DNA of 64,000 nucleotides from MWAR01 sp035388825 (GTDB lineage Bacteria > Muiribacteriota > Ozemobacteria > Ozemobacterales > Ozemobacteraceae): assembly GCA_035388825.1 (NCBI GenBank), contig DAOOQQ010000019.1, forward strand, positions 1 through 64,000, read 5' to 3'. The notes under the pieces are model-generated. The model was not told the origin of the DNA. It saw only the letters and a program-made list of their open reading frames with translations, and made no database searches. A program made the position numbers and the translations under genes. Every line of letters starts with the position of its first letter. Position 1 is the first letter of the stretch. Shown piece after piece: positions 18,545 to 27,349 of this stretch.

Positions 18545-19993
18545 ATGGGCCTGATGCTGTACAACACGATGAGCCGCTCGAAAGAGCAATTCGTCCCCCT
18601 GGTCGAGGGACACGTGGGCATCTATGTCTGCGGCCCGACCGTCTACGGCCCTCCGCATCTCGGCCATGCCAAGAGCTATATAACGTTCGATGTGCTCGTG
18701 AAGCACCTGCGCCGGCGCGGCTTCAATGTTCGCTACGTGCAGAACATCACGGATGTCGGCCATCTGACCGACAATGCCGATGCCGGTGAGGACAAGATCC
18801 AGCGCCAGGCGCGCATCGACCGCGTGCATCCCTACGAAATCGTCGACAAATGCATGTTCCAGTATATGCACGACATGGAGAGACTGCGCGTGGCGCATCC
18901 GAGCTTCTACGTCCGGGCCTCCCAGCACGTCGGCGAACAGATCGAGGCCGTCCAGAAACTCGTCGAGAAGGGCCACGCCTACGTTTCCGACGGGAACGTG
19001 TATTTCGATGTCGCGTCCTTCAAGCGGTACGGCAAGCTGTCGGGTCGGACCGTCGACGAGCTGCGCGAAGCCGTGCGCGTCGAGGCCCGTTCCGACAAGC
19101 GGAACCCGCAGGACTTCGCCCTCTGGAAGCGCGCCGAGCCGGACCACATCCTTCAGTGGAATTCGCCGTGGGGCCCGGGGTATCCGGGCTGGCACATCGA
19201 GTGCTCGGTCATGAGCACCAAGTATCTGGGCGAGACGTTCGACATCCACGGCGGCGGCCTCGAGAACATGTTCCCGCACCACGAGTGCGAGATCGCGCAG
19301 AGCGAGGCCGTGACGGGCAAGCCGTTCGCGCGCTACTGGGTTCACAACAATATGGTCACGGTCGACGGCGTGAAGATGGGCAAATCGCTCGGCAACTTCC
19401 GCACCTGCGAAGACCTGCTCCAGCGGCACAGCCCCGAGGCCATCCGGGTGTTCATCCTCTCGACGCATTACCGCTCGCCCAGCAACTACACGGAAGAGGC
19501 GATCGGGGCTGCCGCGACCGGCCTTCAGCGCCTTGGCCAGCTCCACGCCGCGCTCGAGGAGCACGGGAAACGCCAGGTGACGGAAGGCAGGAATGATACG
19601 GAGCTCCTGGCCGCATCCGAGGCCACGGAAAAGGCGATCGGCGAAGCCCTCGACGATGATCTCGACACGCCCGGCGCGATTGCGCACCTGTACACGTTCG
19701 TCACCACGGCGAACCGACTGATGGCGGCCGGGATCTCCTCCGGCGCGGCGCATAAAGCTCTTGATATGTTACGCGGCTGGGCCGGCGACGTGCTGGGCAT
19801 TCTGCCCCCGGTCCAGGGGGCTGCCGGCGACGGCGTCGATATCGACCCGCTGATGGGCATCATCCTCGATCTCCGGAAAGAGATGAAGACCAGCAAACGG
19901 TATGACCTGGCCGACCAGATCCGCGACCGGCTCAAGACCGCCGGCATCACGATCGAGGACACCCGCGACGGTGCCCGCTGGCGGCGTGCGTGA
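18545..19993 (+). CDS. cysS: Cysteinyl-tRNA synthetase
   Basis: Class I synthetase that charges tRNA-Cys. Length 482 is normal. Visible features: zinc-ligand and HIGH region CGPTVYGPPHLGHAKSY near residue 28; GWHIECS with a zinc Cys; the zinc ligands HHECE in the segment FDIHGGGLENMFPHHECEIA; and the KMSKS-type loop VKMGKSLGNF. A C-terminal helical domain ends in RDGARWRRA. The start ATG 18545 is placed seven bases after GGAGG; the ATG at 18539 is only one base from it. It overlaps mrnC by four bases. The order cysS-mrnC-rlmB is that of Bacillus, where these genes work together in translation and rRNA maturation. Confidence 0.96.
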   Translation: MGLMLYNTMSRSKEQFVPLVEGHVGIYVCGPTVYGPPHLGHAKSYITFDVLVKHLRRRGFNVRYVQNITDVGHLTDNADAGEDKIQRQARIDRVHPYEIVDKCMFQYMHDMERLRVAHPSFYVRASQHVGEQIEAVQKLVEKGHAYVSDGNVYFDVASFKRYGKLSGRTVDELREAVRVEARSDKRNPQDFALWKRAEPDHILQWNSPWGPGYPGWHIECSVMSTKYLGETFDIHGGGLENMFPHHECEIAQSEAVTGKPFARYWVHNNMVTVDGVKMGKSLGNFRTCEDLLQRHSPEAIRVFILSTHYRSPSNYTEEAIGAAATGLQRLGQLHAALEEHGKRQVTEGRNDTELLAASEATEKAIGEALDDDLDTPGAIAHLYTFVTTANRLMAAGISSGAAHKALDMLRGWAGDVLGILPPVQGAAGDGVDIDPLMGIILDLRKEMKTSKRYDLADQIRDRLKTAGITIEDTRDGARWRRA

Positions 19994-20466
19994 GCGGTGC
20001 TGCGTTCCCGGTTGACGCCCTGAAATTTGCCTTTTCCCGGCCCTGGGTGGCGAGCGAGGTCGAGCGATTACCGGCGCGTACCCTGGCCTATGTCGGCGAC
20101 GGCGTGTTCGAGTTGGGGGTGCGGCTGCGCCACGTCGCCGGGGGGACCGACGATGCCGGGCATCTTCACTCCTCCGTCGTGAAACTCGTCTGCGCGCCGA
20201 ACCAGGCCCGCATCTTCGAAACGCTCTGGAATACCGTCTCTCCGGCTGAGCAGGAGCTGCTGCGCCATTGGCGCAACGCCAAGATGCCCTACCGGGGACC
20301 CCGGATGGACCGGCTCACCTATGCCCGCGCCACGGCGCTCGAGGCCTGGGTTGGGTATCTGTTCCTGACCGGCCAGGATGGCCGGCTGGAAGACGTATTC
20401 GCCCTCGTGAACCCGCCCGAGCCGGCTGTGCCGGCCGATGAAGAAGGAGAAGACCATGAGCTCTGA
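19990..20466 (+). CDS. mrnC: Mini-ribonuclease III (23S rRNA maturation)
   Basis: MrnC is an RNase III catalytic domain without the double-stranded RNA binding domain; it trims 23S rRNA precursor. The 158-residue protein has the conserved first helix ARTLAYVGDGVFELGVRLRH, whose Asp and Glu are the metal ligands, and the later pattern KLVCAPNQARIF and RGPRMDRLTYARATALEAWV. It sits between cysS and rlmB as in Firmicutes, starting four bases inside cysS and ending eleven bases inside rlmB. A full-length RNase III gene is not in this window. Confidence 0.9.
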   Translation: MSGAAFPVDALKFAFSRPWVASEVERLPARTLAYVGDGVFELGVRLRHVAGGTDDAGHLHSSVVKLVCAPNQARIFETLWNTVSPAEQELLRHWRNAKMPYRGPRMDRLTYARATALEAWVGYLFLTGQDGRLEDVFALVNPPEPAVPADEEGEDHEL

Positions 20467-21775
20467 CCGCCCCAGAAAGTTCGATTCCGGTTCCCGTCGT
20501 TCCGGTGGCCCCGGCCGCCCGCAGGGCGGTCGTGATACCAAGAAAAACGAGTGGTGGAGCGAGAAACAGGGTCTTCACAAGAAACATGGCGGCCAGTCCT
20601 CCCACGACGGCCCTCCGTTGCGGGAAAAGCGCGAGCGGTCCGAGCCGAAAGAGCCCCGTGAGCCGCGCGAGTTCCGGGGATCCCGCGATCCGCATGAATC
20701 ACGCGGATGGCAGGGGGATTCCGAGAACCGTGAGGCGCCGCGCCGGCACGAGGGGGAACACCATGGCCCCCGCCGTGACGACCGGGGGGCCGGTGGCAGG
20801 AAGAAGTTCGGAAAGCCGGATGGTTTCAAGAAGCGGTTCGAATCGGGCGAGCCGAGGGGCGAGGCCAGGCATCACGGGGAAAAACGGGAGTTTGCCCGTC
20901 ACGACGAGCGTCGAGAGCGGTTCGGCGGCGAAAGAAAGCCGACCCGGCGTGATGACCAGGGCTTCGAGCCGGTTCGCCGGCCTCCGGCAGCGCCTGACCT
21001 GGGCCAGACCGGTGGTGAAGACGAAGCCATGTGGATCGTCGGCCGACATGAGGTGCAGGAGCTGCTGAAGACCGGAAAGCCGGTCGAGGCGATCGTCATC
21101 GCCGACTCGGCGCATGGGGAGGCGATCCGCGCGATTCGCGAGGAAGCCCACCGCCGCCGGCTCAAGCTGCAGGTCGTGCCGGTTCAGGCGTTCCGGCGCA
21201 TGCATGGGGACGATACGCAGGGGGTTGCGGCCCGGACGGGGGCTTTCGAGTATGCCGATCTCGACGCTCTGCTTGACGCGTGCGACAAGAACCCGGAAAC
21301 CGTGCTCGTTGCCTTGAACCACGTGGAGGATCCGCGCAATCTCGGGGCGATCGTGCGCACGGTCGAGGCGGCCGGGGCGGCTGGCATCATCATTCCGAGA
21401 GAGCGTGCCGCGGGCATGACGGGGGGGGCGATTCGTACAGCCCAGGGGGCCGCTTCCCATCTCACCGTGGCTCGTGTCGTGAACCTCGGCGTGGCACTGG
21501 AGCAGGCGAAAAAGCGGGGCTACTGGGTTGTGGGTCTCGAGGGCGGGGCGCCAAAGCGGTATGACGAGATCCGGTACACGGGAAAGGTACTGCTCGTGGC
21601 CGGCGGCGAGGATGTCGGGCTGGGTGTCCGCATTGCTGGCGCGTGCGACGAGGTGGTTTCGATTCCGCTTGGGGGCAAGACCGCGTCGCTGAACGTTTCC
21701 GTCAGTACAGCGGTCGTCCTGTTCGAAGTCTTGCGGCAAAAGGGGTTTGGGGTTGGCCGCGCGCCGGAAAAATAG
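20456..21775 (+). CDS. rlmB: 23S rRNA (guanosine-2'-O)-methyltransferase with long charged N-terminal extension
   Basis: SpoU/TrmH-type methyltransferase. The substrate-binding domain starts near residue 192 (MWIVGRHEVQELLKTGKPVE). The knotted SPOUT domain follows with ALNHVEDPRNLGAIVRTVEA, GGEDVGLGVRIAGACDEVVS and IPLGGKTASLNVSVSTAVVL. The first 190 residues are very unusual: a low-complexity, probably disordered region rich in Arg, Glu, Gly and Pro, with repeated tracts such as EPREPREFRGSRDPHESRG and GPRRDDRGAGGRKKFG. Such RGG-like tails bind RNA. Typical RlmB is about 250 residues; this one is 439. The ATG 20456 has AAGGAGAAGACC upstream; an in-frame ATG at 20438 is possible. The TrmH subgroup (RlmB or a close paralogue) is inferred. 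Confidence 0.88.
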   Translation: MSSDRPRKFDSGSRRSGGPGRPQGGRDTKKNEWWSEKQGLHKKHGGQSSHDGPPLREKRERSEPKEPREPREFRGSRDPHESRGWQGDSENREAPRRHEGEHHGPRRDDRGAGGRKKFGKPDGFKKRFESGEPRGEARHHGEKREFARHDERRERFGGERKPTRRDDQGFEPVRRPPAAPDLGQTGGEDEAMWIVGRHEVQELLKTGKPVEAIVIADSAHGEAIRAIREEAHRRRLKLQVVPVQAFRRMHGDDTQGVAARTGAFEYADLDALLDACDKNPETVLVALNHVEDPRNLGAIVRTVEAAGAAGIIIPRERAAGMTGGAIRTAQGAASHLTVARVVNLGVALEQAKKRGYWVVGLEGGAPKRYDEIRYTGKVLLVAGGEDVGLGVRIAGACDEVVSIPLGGKTASLNVSVSTAVVLFEVLRQKGFGVGRAPEK

Positions 21776-21778
21776 ATA

Positions 21779-21807
21779 TTGACTTTCGATCGAACATCCT
21801 CTATAAT
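21779..21807 (+). promoter_or_regulatory. Strong promoter of the tRNA-tuf operon
   Basis: TTGACT (21779-21784), exactly 17 bases, TATAAT (21802-21807). Nearly consensus, 55 bases before the first tRNA, as expected for a highly expressed stable RNA and translation operon. Confidence 0.88.
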
Positions 21808-21862
21808 CGCCAAATACCGGTGGCCTTGCCGGTACGTTCTTTGACCAATGCATCTCAAACAT

Positions 21863-21935
21863 GCCGATGTAGCTCAACTGGCAGAGCATCTGATTTGTAA
21901 TCAGAAGGTTGTGGGTTCGATTCCCATCGTCGGCT
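21863..21935 (+). tRNA. tRNA-Thr (anticodon TGT)
   Basis: 73-base cloverleaf: acceptor GCCGATG pairs with CGTCGGC (one G-T pair), D-arm AGCTCAACTGGCAGAGC, anticodon stem TCTGA/TCAGA with loop TTTGTAA (anticodon TGT), T-loop GGTTCGATTCC. Discriminator T; CCA is not encoded. Confidence 0.95.
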
Positions 21936-21948
21936 TGTGCAGATACCT

Positions 21949-22031
21949 GGATGGGTGCCCGAGTGGCTAAAGGGGGCAGACTGTAAATCTGTTGGCTCGC
22001 GCCTACGGTGGTTCGAATCCATCCCCATCCA
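21949..22031 (+). tRNA. tRNA-Tyr (anticodon GTA)
   Basis: 83 bases with a long variable arm, as expected of bacterial tRNA-Tyr. Acceptor GGATGGG pairs with CCCATCC, discriminator A; anticodon loop CTGTAAA gives GTA; variable arm around GGCTCGCGCC; T-arm GGTGGTTCGAATCCATC. Confidence 0.95.
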
Positions 22032-22037
22032 TTTCTC

Positions 22038-22110
22038 GCCCGTGTAGCTCAGTCGGTAGAGCACTTGCATGGTAAGCAAGAGGTCGCCGGTTCAATCCCG
22101 GCCGCGGGCT
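22038..22110 (+). tRNA. tRNA-Thr (anticodon GGT)
   Basis: 73 bases: acceptor GCCCGTG/CGCGGGC, anticodon stem CTTGC/GCAAG with loop ATGGTAA (anticodon GGT), T-arm CCGGTTCAATCCCGG. The set Thr-Tyr-Thr-tuf matches the E. coli thrU-tyrU-glyT-thrT-tufB block, minus the Gly tRNA. Confidence 0.95.
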
Positions 22111-22148
22111 TTTATTCACACCGTTCATACTTCATCAGGAGGGCCCAC

Positions 22149-23342
<1,194 letters not shown>

Positions 23343-23354
23343 TCCGTAACGGAG

Positions 23355-23386
23355 CCCCGGGGCGGGGCAACCGCCCCGGGGTTTTT
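23355..23386 (+). terminator. Intrinsic terminator after tuf
   Basis: CCCCGGGGCGG (23355-23365) pairs with CCGCCCCGGGG (23371-23381) around a five-base loop, followed by five T. Textbook rho-independent terminator. Confidence 0.92.
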
Positions 23387-23433
23387 CTTCCGGCCCTGTT
23401 CGTGGGTCGAATGTTCCGAAAAGAGGGAGTCCT

Positions 23434-23583
23434 ATGCGAGAACAGATCAATCTGGTGTGCACGAGCTGCAAGCGCAAGAACTACACGTCCATGAAGAACA
23501 AGCGCAATGACCCGGACCGCATCGAGCTGAGCAAATACTGCCCGGCGGAGCGGAAGCACACTCCCCACAAAGAGGGCAAGTAA
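23434..23583 (+). CDS. rpmG: Ribosomal protein bL33
   Basis: 49 residues: MREQINLVCTSCKRKNYTSM, then KNKRNDPDRIELSKYCPAER and KHTPHKEGK. Large-subunit protein. The first zinc pair CTSC is present, but the second pair, normally CxxC in YCPxCRKHT, has lost its last Cys and reads CPAE, so zinc binding may be impaired or may use another ligand. It starts at ATG 23434 after AGAGGGAGTCCT. It stands between tuf and tRNA-Trp at the head of the secE-nusG-rplK block, the usual position of rpmG in many bacteria. Confidence 0.93.
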   Translation: MREQINLVCTSCKRKNYTSMKNKRNDPDRIELSKYCPAERKHTPHKEGK

Positions 23584-23605
23584 GCATCCCGGACCGCACG
23601 GAGAG

Positions 23606-23631
23606 AAACCAGCGCATCAAACGCTGGTTTT
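23606..23631 (+). terminator. Hairpin with short T-run after rpmG
   Basis: AAACCAGCG (23606-23614) pairs with CGCTGGTTT (23622-23630) around CATCAAA, with four T at the end of the stem. Probably a moderate terminator or processing hairpin before tRNA-Trp. Confidence 0.55.
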
Positions 23632-23656
23632 ACCGTCAAAGTACATCTGAAGGTTT

Positions 23657-23729
23657 AGGGCTGTAGCTCAATTGGCAGAGCACCGGTCTCCAAAACCGGG
23701 GGTTAGGGGTTCGATTCCCTTCAGCCCTG
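23657..23729 (+). tRNA. tRNA-Trp (anticodon CCA)
   Basis: 73 bases: acceptor AGGGCTG/CAGCCCT, discriminator G, anticodon stem CGGT/ACCG with loop containing CTCCAAA (anticodon CCA), T-arm TAGGGGTTCGATTCCCTT. Its place just before secE is common in bacteria. Confidence 0.95.
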
Positions 23730-23762
23730 ATGGCACAAGCACACTGAACTATAGAGGGGCAC

Positions 23763-23990
23763 ATGGATAAGTTACGCGCCTATTGGAAAGAATTGTCCCG
23801 GTTTCTGATGGAAGTCTGGATCGAGGTTCGCCCCGAAAAGGGTCGCGTGGCCTGGCCGACGTTCGAGAACATCAAGCTCTCGACGAAGGTCGTCATCATT
23901 TCGTCCATCGGTGTCGGGCTCTTCATCGGTGTCCTCGATGTGATCTTCGGTGAAGTGCTGAAAGTCATCGTAGGTGGCGGGAAGGTCTGA
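23763..23990 (+). CDS. secE: Preprotein translocase subunit SecE
   Basis: 75 residues with an amphipathic helix (MEVWIEVRPEKGRVAWPTFE, matching the family pattern KVxWPT) followed by one transmembrane helix (VVIISSIGVGLFIGVLDVIF). This is the single-span SecE form of most bacteria. SecE clamps SecY in the inner-membrane channel. It is followed three bases later by nusG, as in nearly all bacteria. Confidence 0.95.
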   Translation: MDKLRAYWKELSRFLMEVWIEVRPEKGRVAWPTFENIKLSTKVVIISSIGVGLFIGVLDVIFGEVLKVIVGGGKV

Positions 23991-23992
23991 CA

Positions 23993-24538
23993 GTGAACAT
24001 CTCCAGAGCAAAATGGTATGTCATCCATACCAACTCCGGGTCTGAGTACAAGGTGAAGGCCAACCTGGAACACCGCGTCCAGCTCCTCGGAAAACAGGAA
24101 CGCATCTTCGAGGTGCTCGTTCCGACCGAGAGTGCCGAGCGCGTCCAGGACGGCGAGCGCGTCACCCAGACCCGCAAGATCTATCCCGGTTACGTTCTCG
24201 TCCAGATGAATATGGACGACGATACCTGGACGGTCGTGAAGAACACCCCCGGCGTCACCGGGTTCGTCGGACTCGGCGACAAGCCGACCCCGCTTCACGA
24301 GAAGGAAGTCCAGAATGTCCTTCGCACGGCCGGCATCGGCCCGCAGCGTTCTGCGGCCATGACGCCGATCGGTTTCACCGAAGGTCAGACGGTCAAGATC
24401 ATCGACGGTCCGTTCACGGATTTCATCGGTGTCATCAAGGAAATCAATCAGGAAAAGCGCAAGGCCAAGGTGCTGGTCTTCATCTTCGGACGCGACACCG
24501 CAATCGAAGTCGATCTGATCCAGCTCGAAGAGTCCTGA
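23993..24538 (+). CDS. nusG: Transcription antitermination factor NusG
   Basis: 181 residues: N-terminal NGN domain (SRAKWYVIHTNSGSEYKV; IFEVLVPTESAERV; RKIYPGYVLVQMNM) and C-terminal KOW domain (EGQTVKIIDGPFTDFIGVIK). NusG binds RNA polymerase and couples it to ribosomes or Rho. The start is GTG 23993, since no ATG is available before the NGN domain, with GGTGGCGGGAAGG at the end of secE as ribosome binding site. Confidence 0.96.
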   Translation: MNISRAKWYVIHTNSGSEYKVKANLEHRVQLLGKQERIFEVLVPTESAERVQDGERVTQTRKIYPGYVLVQMNMDDDTWTVVKNTPGVTGFVGLGDKPTPLHEKEVQNVLRTAGIGPQRSAAMTPIGFTEGQTVKIIDGPFTDFIGVIKEINQEKRKAKVLVFIFGRDTAIEVDLIQLEES

Positions 24539-24572
24539 CGCTCTCCCCTAACGTTCGAAGGAGTACGAGAAA

Positions 24573-24998
24573 ATGGCCAAGAAAGTTACCGGTTTCGTCA
24601 AACTGCAGATTCCCGCCGGCAAGGCAAACCCGGCTCCCCCGGTCGGTCCGGCCCTTGGCCAGCACGGCGTCAACATCATGGACTTCTGCAAGAACTTCAA
24701 TGCCAGAACGTCCAAAGAAGGCGATGCCGTCATCCCGGTCATCATCACGGTCTACAGCGATCGGTCTTACACGTTCATCACCAAGACCCCGCCCGTGGCT
24801 TTCCTTCTGAAGAAAGCCGCGAAGATCGAGAAGGGCAACGCCACCTCCGGCCGCACCAAGGTCGGCAAGGTCACCCTCGCCCAGGTCACCGAGATCGCCA
24901 AGCGCAAGATGCCCGACCTGACCGCCGGCTCGATGGAAGCCGCGATCAGCATGGTCAAGGGCACCGCCCGCAGCATGGGCATGGAAGTCATCGACTGA
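24573..24998 (+). CDS. rplK: Ribosomal protein uL11
   Basis: 141 residues, MAKKVTGFVKLQIPAGKANP, then APPVGPALGQHGVNIMDFCK. It binds 23S rRNA at the GTPase centre. Full length, with conserved PxxGPALGQHGVNI and the C-terminal AAISMVKGTARSMGMEVID. It starts after CGAAGGAGTACGAGAAA and is in operon with nusG and rplA. Confidence 0.97.
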   Translation: MAKKVTGFVKLQIPAGKANPAPPVGPALGQHGVNIMDFCKNFNARTSKEGDAVIPVIITVYSDRSYTFITKTPPVAFLLKKAAKIEKGNATSGRTKVGKVTLAQVTEIAKRKMPDLTAGSMEAAISMVKGTARSMGMEVID

Positions 24999-25063
24999 TT
25001 GTGATATCATTGACTGCCCGATTGGGCGGTTGATCCCTGAAGAAAGGAGGAAACATTACCCGT

Positions 25064-25783
25064 ATGCCGAAACACTCCAAGCGTTTTACAGCTCTGAAAG
25101 ACAAGCACGTCGCCCTGGGTCAGGTCTCCATCCCGGAGGCAGCGTTCGAGAAGGTCGTGGCCTGCGCGTCGGCCAAGTTCGATGAAACCATCGACATCGC
25201 CATCCGCACCGGTCTCGATCCGAAGTATGCCGATCAGCAGCTGCGTGGCAGCGTTGTGCTGCCCCATGGCGTAGGCAAATCCTGCCGTGTCGTAGTATTT
25301 GCCGCTGGCGAGAAGGCCAAAGAGGCCGAAGCTGCTGGAGCAGACTTCGTTGGTGCCCAGGACCTGGTTACCAAGATCGAAGGAGGCTGGACGGAGTTCG
25401 ATGCCGCCGTGGCGACTCCCGACATGATGAAGTTCGTCGGAAAGCTCGGCCGCATTCTGGGCCCCCGCAACCTGATGCCCAACCCCAAGGTCGGAACCGT
25501 GACCATGGACATCGGAAAAGTGGTTCAGGAACTCAAGTCCGGTAAGGTGCAGTACCGCGTCGAGAAGGCCGGTATCATCCACTCGATCATTGGCAAAGCC
25601 TCGTTCGGTGCGAAGAAGCTGCACGACAACTTCCTGACCTTCTTCCAGGCCATCAACAAGGCCAAGCCGTCCGGCGCCAAGGGCACCTACATCAAGGGCT
25701 GCACCATCAGCTCGACGATGGGCCCTGGCATCGATCTCGATGTCAACGCCGCGCGTGCCACGGTCGAGAAGATCGCCGTCTGA
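25064..25783 (+). CDS. rplA: Ribosomal protein uL1
   Basis: 239 residues, two-domain L1 with LGQVSIPEAAFEKVVACASA, LGRILGPRNLMPNPKVGTVT and the C-terminal KGTYIKGCTISSTMGPGI. L1 binds the 23S stalk and represses its own operon. The ATG at 25064 gives the usual N terminus (MPKHSKRFTAL). The strong ribosome binding site AAAGGAGG ends 13 bases before it, which is long; an in-frame ATT at 25055 would sit at a better distance, so the true start may be earlier. Confidence 0.95.
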   Translation: MPKHSKRFTALKDKHVALGQVSIPEAAFEKVVACASAKFDETIDIAIRTGLDPKYADQQLRGSVVLPHGVGKSCRVVVFAAGEKAKEAEAAGADFVGAQDLVTKIEGGWTEFDAAVATPDMMKFVGKLGRILGPRNLMPNPKVGTVTMDIGKVVQELKSGKVQYRVEKAGIIHSIIGKASFGAKKLHDNFLTFFQAINKAKPSGAKGTYIKGCTISSTMGPGIDLDVNAARATVEKIAV

Positions 25784-25997
25784 TACGTTTTCCCGCTTCC
25801 GGTCGCTGACGCGGCCTGAAGCTGTTCTGAGTCGTAGACGCGGGTCCGATGCGTTAATCGGCTCGATCCGAAAGGGTCGGCCGGCCTGCCGAGACTGATG
25901 AAACCTCGTTCGATCACGAAGGGTTTCCGGTTTCGGACCGGAAACCCTTTTTGATTTCGATGCAAGACACAGCCACCGAAGGAGGTGACTCAACGAA
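25784..25997 (+). promoter_or_regulatory. rplJ leader (L10 leader) containing an intrinsic terminator
   Basis: The 214-base gap between rplA and rplJ contains a perfect 12-bp hairpin, AAGGGTTTCCGG (25919-25930) with CCGGAAACCCTT (25938-25949), ending in TTTTT, followed by the rplJ ribosome binding site. The upstream part (around 25800-25915) has inverted stretches such as GGGTCCGATGCG and GATCCGAAAGGGTCGGCC. In other bacteria the rplJ leader binds the L10-L7/L12 complex and controls attenuation; that role here is inferred from position and hairpin. Confidence 0.7.
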
Positions 25998-26528
25998 ATG
26001 GCAGATATGAAACTCAAGGAATCCTACATCAAGGAACTCCAGGAGAAGCTCTCGAAGGCCAAGGTCGTCATCGTGGCCGGGTGTGAGGGCGTGACCGTCG
26101 ATGAGATGAACGCCGTCCGCAAGAGCATCCGCAATCTCGGCGACGAGATGAAGGTGGTCAAGAACAAGCTCGCCCGCCGCGCGCTGCACGATCCGCAGCA
26201 CCAGGCGCTCGAACCCTTCCTGACCGGCGAGAATACCGTGACGTTCGGGTATCACGACGAGGCGGCGCCCGTGAAGGCGCTGTTCGAGTTCGCGGAGAAG
26301 GCCAAGAAGTTCCAGTTCAAGGCCGGTCTCCTCGGCGACAAGGTGCTCACCGTGAAGGATCTCGAGGCTCTCTCGAAGCTTCCGGGCAAGCAGCAGCTGC
26401 TCAGCATGCTGCTCTCGACCATGGTCGGCCCGATCCGGAACATGCTCTCCGTCTCTCAGGGCCCGATCCGGAAGTTCGCCTACGCCCTGCAGGCTCTCAA
26501 GGAGCAGAAGGAAAAGGCCGCCGCCTGA
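25998..26528 (+). CDS. rplJ: Ribosomal protein uL10
   Basis: 176 residues beginning MADMKLKESYIKELQEKLSK, with the conserved KVVKNKLARRAL and the C-terminal helix (FAYALQALKEQKEKAAA) that carries the L7/L12 dimers. It is the base of the ribosomal stalk. It starts after CCGAAGGAGGTGACTCAACGAA, a strong ribosome binding site. rplL follows 78 bases later. Confidence 0.95.
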   Translation: MADMKLKESYIKELQEKLSKAKVVIVAGCEGVTVDEMNAVRKSIRNLGDEMKVVKNKLARRALHDPQHQALEPFLTGENTVTFGYHDEAAPVKALFEFAEKAKKFQFKAGLLGDKVLTVKDLEALSKLPGKQQLLSMLLSTMVGPIRNMLSVSQGPIRKFAYALQALKEQKEKAAA

Positions 26529-26606
26529 ATCGGCGCCTGACCCTGTTCTATATTGTTACGAATCTTTCGAATTCATCGAAACAAGCACATAAGAAGGAGT
26601 TAGAAA

Positions 26607-26975
<369 letters not shown>

Positions 26976-26992
26976 TCCCCGCTGTTTCAGAA

Positions 26993-27026
26993 CCCCCGCA
27001 CGGCTACGGCCGTCGCGGGGGTTTTT
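26993..27026 (+). terminator. Intrinsic terminator after rplL
   Basis: CCCCCGC (26993-26999) pairs with GCGGGGG (27015-27021), with an inner ACGGC/GCCGT pairing, followed by TTTTT. It closes the ribosomal-protein operon in place of a read-through to rpoB. Confidence 0.88.
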
Positions 27027-27084
27027 CCATGTCTTGATATTTTACTTGGTGTATATGAGACAGCACTCAATGTTCAAGATCAAC

Positions 27085-27294
27085 GCACCACAGAGACGCA
27101 GAGACACAGAGTTTCGGAGAGGCTTTTTCTCTGTGCCTTGATGGCATGATAAGCGAAGAACCCTCCTTCATACTCGTCGGGTGGCCCCGGTCGTTCGTTC
27201 CTCCCGATTTTTCATCTGCGTTCATCTGCCCACCATCTGCGGATGCGTACCTGAATCTCAGCGTCTCCGTGTCTCTGTGCCTCTGTGGTGAAGC
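27085..27294. repeat. Dispersed repeat cluster: CACAGAG arms enclosing a GCAGATG tract
   Basis: The left arm at 27085-27111 (GCACCACAGAGACGCAGAG, then ACACAGAG) and the inverted right arm at 27257-27294 (GCGTCTCCGTGTCTCTGTGC, then CTCTGTGGTG) flank a CATCTGCGTTCATCTGCCC tract at 27209-27245. No credible gene lies in the 374 bases between rplL and the glycosyltransferase gene; short open frames here only translate the repeat. Confidence 0.82.
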
Positions 27295-27349
27295 GTTCCC
27301 CCGCATCTCTGAGAGGCGATATTCAGGCGAATCGATTCTGCCTGCGAGG

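Noticed and set aside
27067..27306. Short frames translating CACAGAG tracts (RHRDTE-like and LCVSV-like peptides)
   Set aside because: These peptides arise wherever the repeat occurs (also at 9202, 29728, 49806-50879) and do not represent genes.
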